From NCBI GenBank assembly GCA_023954155.1, contig JAMLIO010000004.1:64436-128435 (forward strand): a DNA stretch of 64,000 nt, in the 5' to 3' direction. Position 1 is the first letter of the stretch; each line of letters begins with the position of its first letter. Below are positions 56,847-64,000 of the stretch, piece by piece. Origin of the DNA: Pseudobdellovibrionaceae bacterium. Lineage in GTDB: Bacteria; Bdellovibrionota; Bdellovibrionia; Bdellovibrionales; UBA1609. The position numbers and the translations under genes are program-made. A model generated the notes under the pieces. The model was given only the letters and a program-made list of their open reading frames with translations. It did no database searches and was not told the DNA's origin.

Positions 56847-56869
56847 TTATTGCAAGATTCTTGCAATAA
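56847..56869. promoter_or_regulatory. Perfect 23-bp palindromic operator
   Basis: TTATTGCAAGA, one central T, then its exact reverse complement TCTTGCAATAA. It lies about 92 bp upstream of the His-tailed secreted protein, in the only gap that can hold the promoter of this gene pair. The 11-1-11 layout resembles sites for Fur-family metal regulators (Fur, Zur, PerR), although the bases do not match their standard consensus sequences. Confidence 0.75.
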
Positions 56870-56933
56870 GAAATAAAAGAAAGCTCAAGGCCTGTCAATG
56901 GTAAAACTGTGGGTATTTAAAAAAAGGAAACAA

Positions 56934-57884
56934 TTACGCGCCGAATAGCTCTTGGGACAAAGCCACGCGTTCCTCCACACTCATATCCTCAGAATTCAGG
57001 TGTTTAACTTGGTTGAGACGAGGGATCAGGCCTGCCATATTGGCGATCTGAATAGAAAGACCAGGTCTAGCATTCATCTCAAGAAGTTGAGGACCTAGGA
57101 TAGGGTGAATGACGATATCGACCCCTAGATAGCCAATCGACACCAATTTAGAACATTGAGTGGCTAAAATCAGGGTTTCTTTCCAGTAAGGGATCTCTTG
57201 TCCTTTAAGCTCAACATTAAAATCAGGATGTTGATCAATAAGAGTGTTGTTCATAACTGCCGCCACTAAACGACCTGACTTTAAGTCAATCCCACACCCC
57301 ACAGCCCCTTGGTGAAGATTGCCCCGTCCTCCTGAAATACTAGTGGGCAGACGGACCATAGACATTACAGGAAAGCCATTAGATACAATCACTCTGACAT
57401 CGGGAATGCCTTGGTAGCTGATTTCCCGTAGTACGGGATGAACTGTGAGGCGTTGTTGAATGAGCACTTTATCGGGCTGACCATTTAAAGAGTATAAACC
57501 ACTTAAAATTGTGGAGATGTAGTAAATAAAGGCGGAATAATCAATTTCACTTTGTCGTGTAGTAATAAAGCGAGTTTTATTTTTATCCTTATCCCAATTT
57601 AGTCCTTCGATGATCATGATCCCATTGCCTTTAGAGCCTCTGGCAGGCTTCACCACGAAGTCACTGAGGTTTTTTACATTCTCATGTAAAGAGTAAGTGT
57701 CGCCCATATGCTCTATGGTAAAGTAAAGATCAGGAACGGGAATGCCAGCTTTGCGGGCTAAAGAGTCTGTTTTGATCTTGTCATCCACAAGAGGGTAGTG
57801 GGACCTTTTGTTATTGGGCAAAATAAATTCGCTGATCCGCGCATTATTTCCCAGAACACCAAGTTGTTTGAGATAGGAGCTCAT
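56934..57884 (-). CDS. ATP-grasp, alpha-L-glutamate ligase-like protein
   Basis: 316 residues of the RimK-like ATP-grasp family: ATP-binding lysine region DFVVKPARGSKGNGIMII, the EISYQGIPDVRVIV segment and the C-terminal LLEMNARPGLSIQIAN with the metal-binding Glu and Asn. Such ligases form amide bonds with glutamate or another amino acid. It is last in a three-gene operon with a 7TM protein and a retropepsin-like protease; the overlap with the preceding gene is four bases. Confidence 0.85.
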   Translation of the reverse strand: MSSYLKQLGVLGNNARISEFILPNNKRSHYPLVDDKIKTDSLARKAGIPVPDLYFTIEHMGDTYSLHENVKNLSDFVVKPARGSKGNGIMIIEGLNWDKDKNKTRFITTRQSEIDYSAFIYYISTILSGLYSLNGQPDKVLIQQRLTVHPVLREISYQGIPDVRVIVSNGFPVMSMVRLPTSISGGRGNLHQGAVGCGIDLKSGRLVAAVMNNTLIDQHPDFNVELKGQEIPYWKETLILATQCSKLVSIGYLGVDIVIHPILGPQLLEMNARPGLSIQIANMAGLIPRLNQVKHLNSEDMSVEERVALSQELFGA

Positions 57885-59500
57885 GATGCAGATCCCTTAA
57901 GCCCAGAAAATCTAATGTACTCCATAAGACGGTAGCCCTTGTAGCTTCCAATAAAAATATTAAGCCCAATAGAAAGCAACAACAATTCAGGGTTGTTAAA
58001 TAAGAAGACCTTAAGCCAAGTAAAGGACAGCAGCACATAACATAAAGTGGCTACCAGTAAAGTGCCTCCTGCTGTTTTTAGGGTATTGCGAGGGCCTTCT
58101 TCAATAAAATAGATACTGAGCCGTTCAATAAAGACAGTGATGATGACAATAGGGAAGTAATTCAAATTTCTATCCCCCACATTTAAGAATCCAAAATACT
58201 CAATGATCAGAGCAAATCCTACATAAAGCATAATTACGATGGTCAAAAGAATAGATAGGCGCGGGACGGCAAGAAGATAAAACTTGTCTAAGATATATCT
58301 TTGTAAAAAACCCAAGACAACAACAAGAACAAAAAAGCTAAATCCAAAGATAAATGAAGTTTCAAGGAAGAATAAAGTTAATAAAATAGGGGTGAATATT
58401 CCAAAAGTATTTACGCCAATCATAACTCTGCAAAAGGAAAGAATCACTGTCCCAAAGGGGATCAGCAGTAAACCAAAAAAAATAGCTTGAATGGACAGTG
58501 GAAATCTATGTAAAGACAGTAAAGACCAAAATTTATGGTCATTGGAAAGTTTACCTACGTACTCTTCGGAGGTACCAAAGTTAGTGAACTTGATCGGTTC
58601 TGCGTAAATTGAAAGTAGGTCTCGATGATTAAGAATCAGTATGAGGTCCTCACAGTCACGATGAACCACTACAAAATCGTCAGGCAATGACCCAAACTCT
58701 TTATGGTTGGGGTTAATGGGGGCCCATCTTCCGTTGATGAAAACTTCAGTGTAAAAGACTCTTTGATATTTATAATTCTTTTTATTGCCTTGATCTAAAA
58801 TCTGTACACCAAAGGCCATGCGTGCGGGGATGTCATTAAGGCGAGCTAGGGCAGTTAATAATTTCGCTTGGCCAATTTGGCTTCCGCTATTAAGTCCAAT
58901 CACTTCTCGGATGTCATCCACATTGGGCTGTAAGATCATTTCATCAGACATGTAGAAAAAGATCTTGCGAAGTTTTTGCAGGGAAGTGTCAGTGGTGAAG
59001 ATAAGAGAAGAAGAGAGGCTTTTTAAATCTTCTAAGGCAGCATCACTTAAGGCACTGAGATCTTTGTATTTGGTCTCTTCAAGTGGATCTAATTTTCCAT
59101 TAAGCTCAGTCTGTGTGAGATCAGAGTGTCCAAAGAGTTGCAACTGTGCCGACACGGCAAAGGTGCGTTTTTTTTCAACTTCCTTGGGAGCGAGTTTTAA
59201 TAAAGGGCCACCCGCATTTTCAATTACAGAGACTTTATTTCCCGTAGGACTTGTGATGACCGATTTGATGATCTGTGAGGGTGTGGACTGCAAAAGAGGC
59301 AATATTAAGTTATCAGCATTGAGTCTAGAGTCTTGGGAAGCGATCTTCCAGTTTAAGGAGATCTCAATATCCCAAAGGTTTTTGGCTTCTTGGGGAATGA
59401 GGCTCATATTTAAATACTGACTTTTGTAAAACAGTGTAAACAAAGGAATTAGCAAGCATAAAAACGCTAGAGTGTATTTGATACGATTCATGTTGATCAC
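57881..59500 (-). CDS. Inactive transglutaminase fused to 7TM domain
   Basis: 539 residues: N-terminal anchor (LAFLCLLIPLFTLFY), a periplasmic transglutaminase-like domain in which the normal catalytic Cys is not visible (GLNSGSQIGQAKLLTALARL, cut to its core), and seven C-terminal membrane helices beginning near residue 340. This domain pair is known from a conserved bacterial operon with an ATP-grasp ligase and an aspartic protease, exactly the present neighbours. Overlaps both by four bases. Confidence 0.85.
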   Translation of the reverse strand: MINMNRIKYTLAFLCLLIPLFTLFYKSQYLNMSLIPQEAKNLWDIEISLNWKIASQDSRLNADNLILPLLQSTPSQIIKSVITSPTGNKVSVIENAGGPLLKLAPKEVEKKRTFAVSAQLQLFGHSDLTQTELNGKLDPLEETKYKDLSALSDAALEDLKSLSSSLIFTTDTSLQKLRKIFFYMSDEMILQPNVDDIREVIGLNSGSQIGQAKLLTALARLNDIPARMAFGVQILDQGNKKNYKYQRVFYTEVFINGRWAPINPNHKEFGSLPDDFVVVHRDCEDLILILNHRDLLSIYAEPIKFTNFGTSEEYVGKLSNDHKFWSLLSLHRFPLSIQAIFFGLLLIPFGTVILSFCRVMIGVNTFGIFTPILLTLFFLETSFIFGFSFFVLVVVLGFLQRYILDKFYLLAVPRLSILLTIVIMLYVGFALIIEYFGFLNVGDRNLNYFPIVIITVFIERLSIYFIEEGPRNTLKTAGGTLLVATLCYVLLSFTWLKVFLFNNPELLLLSIGLNIFIGSYKGYRLMEYIRFSGLKGSAS

Positions 59501-60219
59501 TCACCTAACAGACGCGATTGCGAGACGTCTACGATGTAATGCCCTAGCAACAAGTTTCTACCAATAAGGAAGTTGTGTCTAAGGGTTCTTCTGTTGTTGA
59601 GGTTCACATTAGCAGAAATCTTTTCTCCACCAAAGTCAAAATCGAGGCGAATCACGTATCTTCTTTCAGAACTTCCAGAAGTGCTTTTAACAATGGTGCG
59701 TTTGACGATCTCTTTTAAAAAAGTATGCCTGACACCTGTATCGTCTTCCGTAGAAAACTCCACATACTTTTTACCTTCGATCTCCTTTTCAACAATATTC
59801 TCAGCATGAATAGAACAAGTTTGTGCCCCTGTATCTACGCGTGCCATAAATCTGGCTTCAGGGTTGATGACGGAAATCCATTCCACACGACCAATCACAG
59901 TCTTTTTAAAGACTTTATCCTTAAGCTCTTTTTGCTGACGAGTAAGTATGTTGCTAGAGTAGGTGGAGACCTCTCGAAGCTCGGGTAAGATTTCATTCCT
60001 AATGGTTTTAACTAGTTCTTTATGAAGATCATCGCGAAACTTTTGATTGTCTTCAGCAATTTGCTCTTTAACCTGGTCTGCATCTAACATGACAGGATCA
60101 GGATTGGGATTTCTTAGAGTTTGGCAGGCTGTATTGAAAAACAGTAGACTGCTCAGTACTAGAAGGGATAAAAATTTATGTTCAAACAAAAGCCACTCCG
60201 CAAGTCGTATTTTGATCAT
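59497..60219 (-). CDS. Retropepsin-like aspartic protease lipoprotein
   Basis: 240 residues. A lipoprotein-type signal ends in FNTAC, followed by an acidic coiled-coil segment and the retropepsin fold: active-site motif MARVDTGAQTCSIHA (Asp-Thr-Gly-Ala), then LIGRNLLLGHYIVDVSQS with the ILG-like loop. Some databases call this family ATP-dependent zinc protease, but the Asp-Thr-Gly motif argues for an aspartic protease. It is the first gene of the operon; its ATG touches an AAGG. Confidence 0.85.
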   Translation of the reverse strand: MIKIRLAEWLLFEHKFLSLLVLSSLLFFNTACQTLRNPNPDPVMLDADQVKEQIAEDNQKFRDDLHKELVKTIRNEILPELREVSTYSSNILTRQQKELKDKVFKKTVIGRVEWISVINPEARFMARVDTGAQTCSIHAENIVEKEIEGKKYVEFSTEDDTGVRHTFLKEIVKRTIVKSTSGSSERRYVIRLDFDFGGEKISANVNLNNRRTLRHNFLIGRNLLLGHYIVDVSQSRLLGE

Positions 60220-60679
60220 CCTTCAAACGTACCTAGTGTATAAATTTAGGCACAAAGTTTGTGTCGTAAAACGGGCTAAAATTATGCTGATTTAAGCTTA
60301 ATTTCAAGTTGCAATTCCTATCGGTAAAATTCTTACTGGATTTGGCAGCCAAATGTGTAGTTTTTTAAAAATAATTGCAGTTCAAGACATGGTGCTAGGT
60401 CTCTTTGGGCGCTACCTTGCTTATAAATGTTTCATTTTGAGACGCTTAACTGTCAGTTTCCCTAAAAAGTTATATGAGGACACGGGTATGCGGTCAAAGT
60501 CCTTTGGGAATTACACTATGACAGAATCGCTTGGGAAGTACATTGAGGCTTTAGCTTTGCGGTCCACGAACTTATAGCCTGCTGTCAATGAACTGGTCAT
60601 TAAACCTTGATCAAATAGACCTAAATGGTCACCCACATGGCGTGTATTTTGCTTTCTATACCCTATTAGGGGGGAAGAT
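60220..60679. other. 460-bp divergent gap with possible broken minus-strand ORF
   Basis: Promoters for the retropepsin operon and the wall-hydrolase gene must lie here. On the minus strand a frame starting at 60600 (MTSSLTAGYKFVDRKAKASM) with AAGG upstream stops at 60511 and then stays protein-like in the same frame (FPKDFDRIPVSSYNFLGKL) to 60421. It could be a decayed gene. A plus-strand frame at 60353-60577 is likely chance. Confidence 0.3.
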
Positions 60680-62002
60680 ATGAGGTTTGGGGGACCTATC
60701 ATTATAGCTATAAGCTTTATGATGCTTGGCCATGGGGCTGGAGCAAGGACCTCGTCTGTGTCTATCAAAACCCGATCTTCTGTTGTGGATGTATATTTAT
60801 CTGATATTCCTGTCCCTCATAGTGCCTTTGAATGGAATCGTACGTCTCGAAGACTTATCCGATCCACAGAAGCTCCTCGAAAAGATATTAAGTTCTCTAT
60901 TCCCAGTTCATATATTGTCAGAGACAGTGCAGGCAAGATTGATGTGCAGAAGTCATTTGCTAAGTGGCAGGCCTCTCCTGGGGTGGCCGCTCTAAATTCT
61001 CCGATCACTTCAGGTGGTGTCACTTATTATCCTTATGTGGCGAACAACAGAACTTATTATTACCCAGTACAAGAATTGGTGAACAATCCCCAGCCTACAA
61101 CTGTTTTTTACACTCAAAACCAAGGACGTCTTGAAATTTTAAAAGCGGAATCTGTGAATGAGATGGCGACGTTTGGCCGTCGTTGGGAGCAACAACAAAG
61201 AGCTAAGCGAGAAGCCGCGGCACTGACTGCTGCTTCAGGCGTGGACGAAGCTGGCTCTGCCAGTAAGCCAGAAACAGAAACTCCAAGTCGTGGGGGACGA
61301 ACTGTATTTTTTGATGCTGCTGCCCCTGATGTGCGTGCGGGGTATGGGCCATCTCGAAAGCTTTCTGCTGAAGAGTTAAAAATTCGTAATGCAGAATTGG
61401 ATAAGAATAGAATCAGCAGTGATTACACAGAAAAGATTGCTCCCGAGCCTGCCTTTAAGGTTCCTAACATGAGTCTTGCGACCACAGGAAAAATAGGACA
61501 AGATTTAAATCAAATCGCTAATATGAGTTCTTTACGATGCAATCGTACGAACAATGTCGCTCAATGTATGGTGTGCAACTGTTTGGGTGAAGCCAGAGGC
61601 GAAAAGGATGAAGGACAAGTGGGAGTAGGTCGAGTGACTCTTACTAGATATGCTAGAGAAGGTTATCCTAATACCATCTGTGGAGTGGTGTGGCAGTATC
61701 GAGCTTTCTCTTGGACTCTTACGCATCGTGACCGAACATTCAGAGATCCTGCAGCGATTCGTAAGTGTGCACTAAATATGAAAAAATCATTCACATTAGG
61801 CATTTGGCAGTGGGATCATTTTTATGCTTCTAAGGGCCCCAATAAGATGAGGCGTCCTCCAACATGGGCCCCTGAGATGGAAGCAAGTCATGGTTTTGCA
61901 CAAATAGAAAACCATAGATTTTTAAACTCAGGCAAAAGCATTCAAAATAATTATGTGATGGCAAGAATTCAAGAAGGTGAACAGGCCTCTTCGATTGAAT
62001 AA
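60680..62002 (+). CDS. SleB-type cell wall hydrolase
   Basis: 440 residues: signal peptide (GPIIIAISFMMLGHGAGA), a long Ser/Thr/Ala-rich linker, and a C-terminal SleB/Hydrolase_2 domain from about residue 285 with the catalytic Glu in CNCLGEARGEKDEGQVGVG (key residues GEARGE), the VGRVTLTRYA helix and CGVVWQYRAFSW. It cuts peptidoglycan glycan strands, as germination and predation enzymes of this family do. The start has GGGGGGAAG upstream. The small secreted-protein gene follows after 11 bp. Confidence 0.87.
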   Translation: MRFGGPIIIAISFMMLGHGAGARTSSVSIKTRSSVVDVYLSDIPVPHSAFEWNRTSRRLIRSTEAPRKDIKFSIPSSYIVRDSAGKIDVQKSFAKWQASPGVAALNSPITSGGVTYYPYVANNRTYYYPVQELVNNPQPTTVFYTQNQGRLEILKAESVNEMATFGRRWEQQQRAKREAAALTAASGVDEAGSASKPETETPSRGGRTVFFDAAAPDVRAGYGPSRKLSAEELKIRNAELDKNRISSDYTEKIAPEPAFKVPNMSLATTGKIGQDLNQIANMSSLRCNRTNNVAQCMVCNCLGEARGEKDEGQVGVGRVTLTRYAREGYPNTICGVVWQYRAFSWTLTHRDRTFRDPAAIRKCALNMKKSFTLGIWQWDHFYASKGPNKMRRPPTWAPEMEASHGFAQIENHRFLNSGKSIQNNYVMARIQEGEQASSIE

Positions 62003-62013
62003 AAAGGATGATT

Positions 62014-62574
62014 ATGAACTCAAGATCACTATTCCAAATTTTAGTTTTTTCTACTTTTCTGTTTACCAGTGCCAAGGCCTTTTCCCAAAGCCGTCTTGTG
62101 GAGCCAAAGTTTGAAAATCAAAAGTTAGTTGTAGGCGAAGACATCAAAAAAGCTATGAGAGAGGAAAATTCCAAGTTTAAAATATTAAAACCCAAGAACT
62201 TTTCTAAAAGCAGTCTTAAGTTATCAGATAATCAACCCATGGCTGTGATTGCCGATTATAACTCTGATGGAATAAAGGATATCGCTCTTTATGGTGTGGA
62301 TCGCTCTAAAAGAAAAGCGATGGTGTATTTACTGGTCTCATCTAAATCAGAGGGGAAGTATAAGGCCTTTGAAGTGATGAGTGAGGATTTAAATAAAAAT
62401 GTAGTTTCAGAAAACAACACGTATCTGTCAGGAAATCAGATTTTAAAATATAAACGTGATGTTTTAATGGTTGAGTTTTTTGATGATAGTTTTGCGGGCC
62501 ATAGCGTATACTACTTCTCAAACTCTCAAAATCAGGTCATTGCTTATGACAAATATGATAAGTTTCTAGAGTAA
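62014..62574 (+). CDS. Small secreted protein with an FG-GAP-like calcium loop
   Basis: 186 residues with a signal peptide (LFQILVFSTFLFTSAKAFS). The segment IADYNSDGIKDIALYGVD has the D-x-N-x-D-G-x-x-D pattern of FG-GAP or dockerin-type calcium loops. No enzyme motif. Start at 62014, because AAAAAGGA lies six bases upstream; the frame also has an ATG at 62008. It probably shares a transcript with the wall hydrolase 11 bp upstream. Confidence 0.75.
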   Translation: MNSRSLFQILVFSTFLFTSAKAFSQSRLVEPKFENQKLVVGEDIKKAMREENSKFKILKPKNFSKSSLKLSDNQPMAVIADYNSDGIKDIALYGVDRSKRKAMVYLLVSSKSEGKYKAFEVMSEDLNKNVVSENNTYLSGNQILKYKRDVLMVEFFDDSFAGHSVYYFSNSQNQVIAYDKYDKFLE

Positions 62575-62891
62575 TAGACATAGAATGGTCTTAAAGATTA
62601 AGATGTATTAGGTAAAATGACATCCGATTGTACTATTATGTGCATCGTTGCATAGATAGCATTTTTTGTCAGTGTTTAGGTATCAATGCAGGTTCTATTG
62701 GGCAGAGATATGCCATTGCTACTGCGCTCCATCTTGTCTCAAGATGAGTATATGCCATATAATGATCAGAGCTGTTTTTCATCGAAAAAATCTTTAAGAG
62801 TATGTTGGCGTAGCCGATAAGACTATATTAACAACGAGATTATTTTTACAATAATAAGGACAGCTTAAGACACACCCCTTAGGAGGATGAT
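62575..62891. other. 317-bp gap, nothing recognised
   Basis: No coding frame, stem-loop or repeat of note. The right end carries AGGAGG, the ribosome-binding site of the next gene, so its promoter is presumably in this gap. Confidence 0.5.
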
Positions 62892-63452
62892 TTGAAAAAC
62901 ATAGGCTGGTTTACACTGCTTTGTATGGTTTCTTTTGTGACAACGGGAATGAGCGACAGTGCCTTTGCTAAAATGACTGTAAATGCCAAAGAGTCTAAGC
63001 AGGTGAATGGTAAACGCAAGATTGCTACGACTCAAAAACTTGTGGTCACGGAAGTGGTGGAACGACTGGGAGTCAAAAACAGTTCAGATTATGCTCTTGC
63101 TCCTGGGGCTCACGAAGATTGTTTAGAAGGCAAGCTAAGAGTCCGTGGCTTAGAAGATGGCTCTATCAGCATTATGGTCGGCGAACGGGTTTTGGTTTTT
63201 GATGTTGTTGAAGGCGAAGCGGAATTTGACAATTCTGAACGTGATTGTCAGATCATTATTAAGACCCATTTTAAAGGCTCGCAAATCAGTTTCCAAGAAA
63301 ATTATAAATGTAAAAAACAAAAGCCTTTTAGTACTAAAAAGCTTCTTAGCTTTTCAAAAGCAAAAGATAAATCCATATTAGAATATACCATATCTGTTAT
63401 TGAGGGACGTAAATCGCAACAAAAAATAAAATGTAGATTGGAGTCCCAATGA
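62892..63452 (+). CDS. Secreted protein of unknown function
   Basis: 186 residues. Start is TTG, with a perfect AGGAGG five bases upstream; the signal peptide GWFTLLCMVSFVTTGMSDSA follows. The mature part has four Cys (EDCLEGKL, RDCQII, YKCKKQ, KCRLES), likely two disulfides, and is basic at the C-terminus. No family recognised. Its TGA overlaps the next gene's ATG by four bases, so the two proteins are translationally coupled. Confidence 0.8.
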   Translation: MKNIGWFTLLCMVSFVTTGMSDSAFAKMTVNAKESKQVNGKRKIATTQKLVVTEVVERLGVKNSSDYALAPGAHEDCLEGKLRVRGLEDGSISIMVGERVLVFDVVEGEAEFDNSERDCQIIIKTHFKGSQISFQENYKCKKQKPFSTKKLLSFSKAKDKSILEYTISVIEGRKSQQKIKCRLESQ

Positions 63453-64000
63453 TTAGAGTTATAATGAGTTTGATTCTGATTATTCCTATATTCAGTGCAA
63501 ATGCTGAAGTCAGTAGTGGGAGCGGTGCAGATCAAGGAACAACAGCAAGGGTAGCTCAAAAGACTGACGGTCAAAATTATAGTGTGAGACACTATGATGC
63601 GATTTTGAATCCAGACCCTAAAAAAAGACAAGCAAGTGCGGATTGTGATTTATTTATTGATAATAATGGAAGCTTTGGAACCTATGGTGAAGAACTTATA
63701 CGTACTACTCGTAACGAGGACTTTAAAGCTTGTTTTTACGAAAAGATTGATTTTTCTTATTTATGCCCTAGTTACTCTAGGTTTAGAGAGGAAAAAAAGA
63801 GCCAGTTTCTAGCCTTTCTGTTTGCCTCTATGGCTACCTATGAAAGTGCCTGTCGGAAGGGTAGCAGCGCGCCAGGTGTTAATGGTAAGGCTGATGGTCT
63901 GTTTATGCTTGAGTATAGTCAGTCTCAAAGAAGAGCCGCAGGGAGAGATCCAAAGTATTGTGCTACCAATGAGAGCGTGGACACCCAAGGGATTACTTTT
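63449..64000 (+). CDS. Secreted, possibly lysozyme-like protein (cut by window edge)
   Basis: The frame is open from ATG 63449 to the end, at least 184 residues. A signal peptide (IMSLILIIPIFSANA) precedes a mature part with LFASMATYESACRKGS and GVNGKADGLFMLEYSQSQRR. A Glu after an amphipathic helix followed by a G-x-x-x-L-E-Y segment recalls the lysozyme-like fold of lytic transglycosylases, but this is a weak match. It overlaps the previous gene by four bases. The C-terminus is outside the window. Confidence 0.7.
   Translation, partial: MIRVIMSLILIIPIFSANAEVSSGSGADQGTTARVAQKTDGQNYSVRHYDAILNPDPKKRQASADCDLFIDNNGSFGTYGEELIRTTRNEDFKACFYEKIDFSYLCPSYSRFREEKKSQFLAFLFASMATYESACRKGSSAPGVNGKADGLFMLEYSQSQRRAAGRDPKYCATNESVDTQGITF

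Overview
The window is a dense, low-to-moderate GC chromosome segment from a Gram-negative, diderm bacterium. It has many signal peptides, lipoproteins, two TonB-dependent outer-membrane receptors, Lnt, HtpX and two Slt-type lytic transglycosylases. The gene set fits a member of the Bdellovibrionota (Bdellovibrio-like predator or relative): a short HNH protein of the kind common there, VWA lipoproteins, a DUF3450/TtpC TonB system, a pilin and many peptidoglycan-active enzymes. That placement is inference from gene content. No rRNA, tRNA, CRISPR array, prophage or full insertion sequence was recognised.

Layout. 1-8.7 kb: end of rpe, then a histidine-utilisation set (hutH, hutU, hutI) interrupted by a secreted protein, an HNH endonuclease gene, decayed repeats and a broken small gene. 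8.7-17.8 kb: a small secreted protein, then a TonB-dependent receptor followed by a complete energising operon (DUF3450, TtpC, ExbB, ExbD, TonB, TPR). 17.8-21.4 kb: TlpA-like thioredoxin, a pilin-like small protein, glpK, a secreted protein. 21.7-28 kb: lytic transglycosylase and a peptide ABC importer (binding lipoprotein and two permeases, no ATPase). 28-38.8 kb: C39-like peptidase, twin VWA lipoproteins, mutS2, lnt, a zinc-ribbon protein and a subtilisin. 38.8-51.8 kb: second lytic transglycosylase, EamA exporter, htpX, clpA-clpS, type IV pilin, divergent dnaJ/dnaK, acetyltransferase and methyltransferase. 51.8-64 kb: pterin dehydratase, an EEP-family hydrolase, a second TonB receptor paired with a His-tailed secreted protein, an ATP-grasp / 7TM / retropepsin-like three-gene operon, a SleB-type wall hydrolase and small secreted proteins.

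The most unusual structure is a set of five very long intergenic inverted repeats (27904-28131, 29015-29285, 37106-37342, 42752-42988, 47007-47283). Four share a conserved core of about 115-165 bp that is itself an imperfect palindrome. In every case the outer arms (42-83 bp, mostly perfect) are made of DNA unique to that locus, including a copied gene end (oppC) and a copied gene start. A transposable repeat should have the same ends everywhere; here the ends differ at each locus yet are symmetrical within it. That suggests an element that generates or repairs flanking palindromes, or that repeatedly settles in the loop of long terminator hairpins. I know of no described family with this build.

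Secondary signals: a dispersed GAACGTT-centred palindrome (one copy inside the HNH gene), a 34-bp tandem array, a hairpin that hides the oppA ribosome-binding site, and a perfect 23-bp operator-like palindrome upstream of the His-tailed protein/receptor pair.
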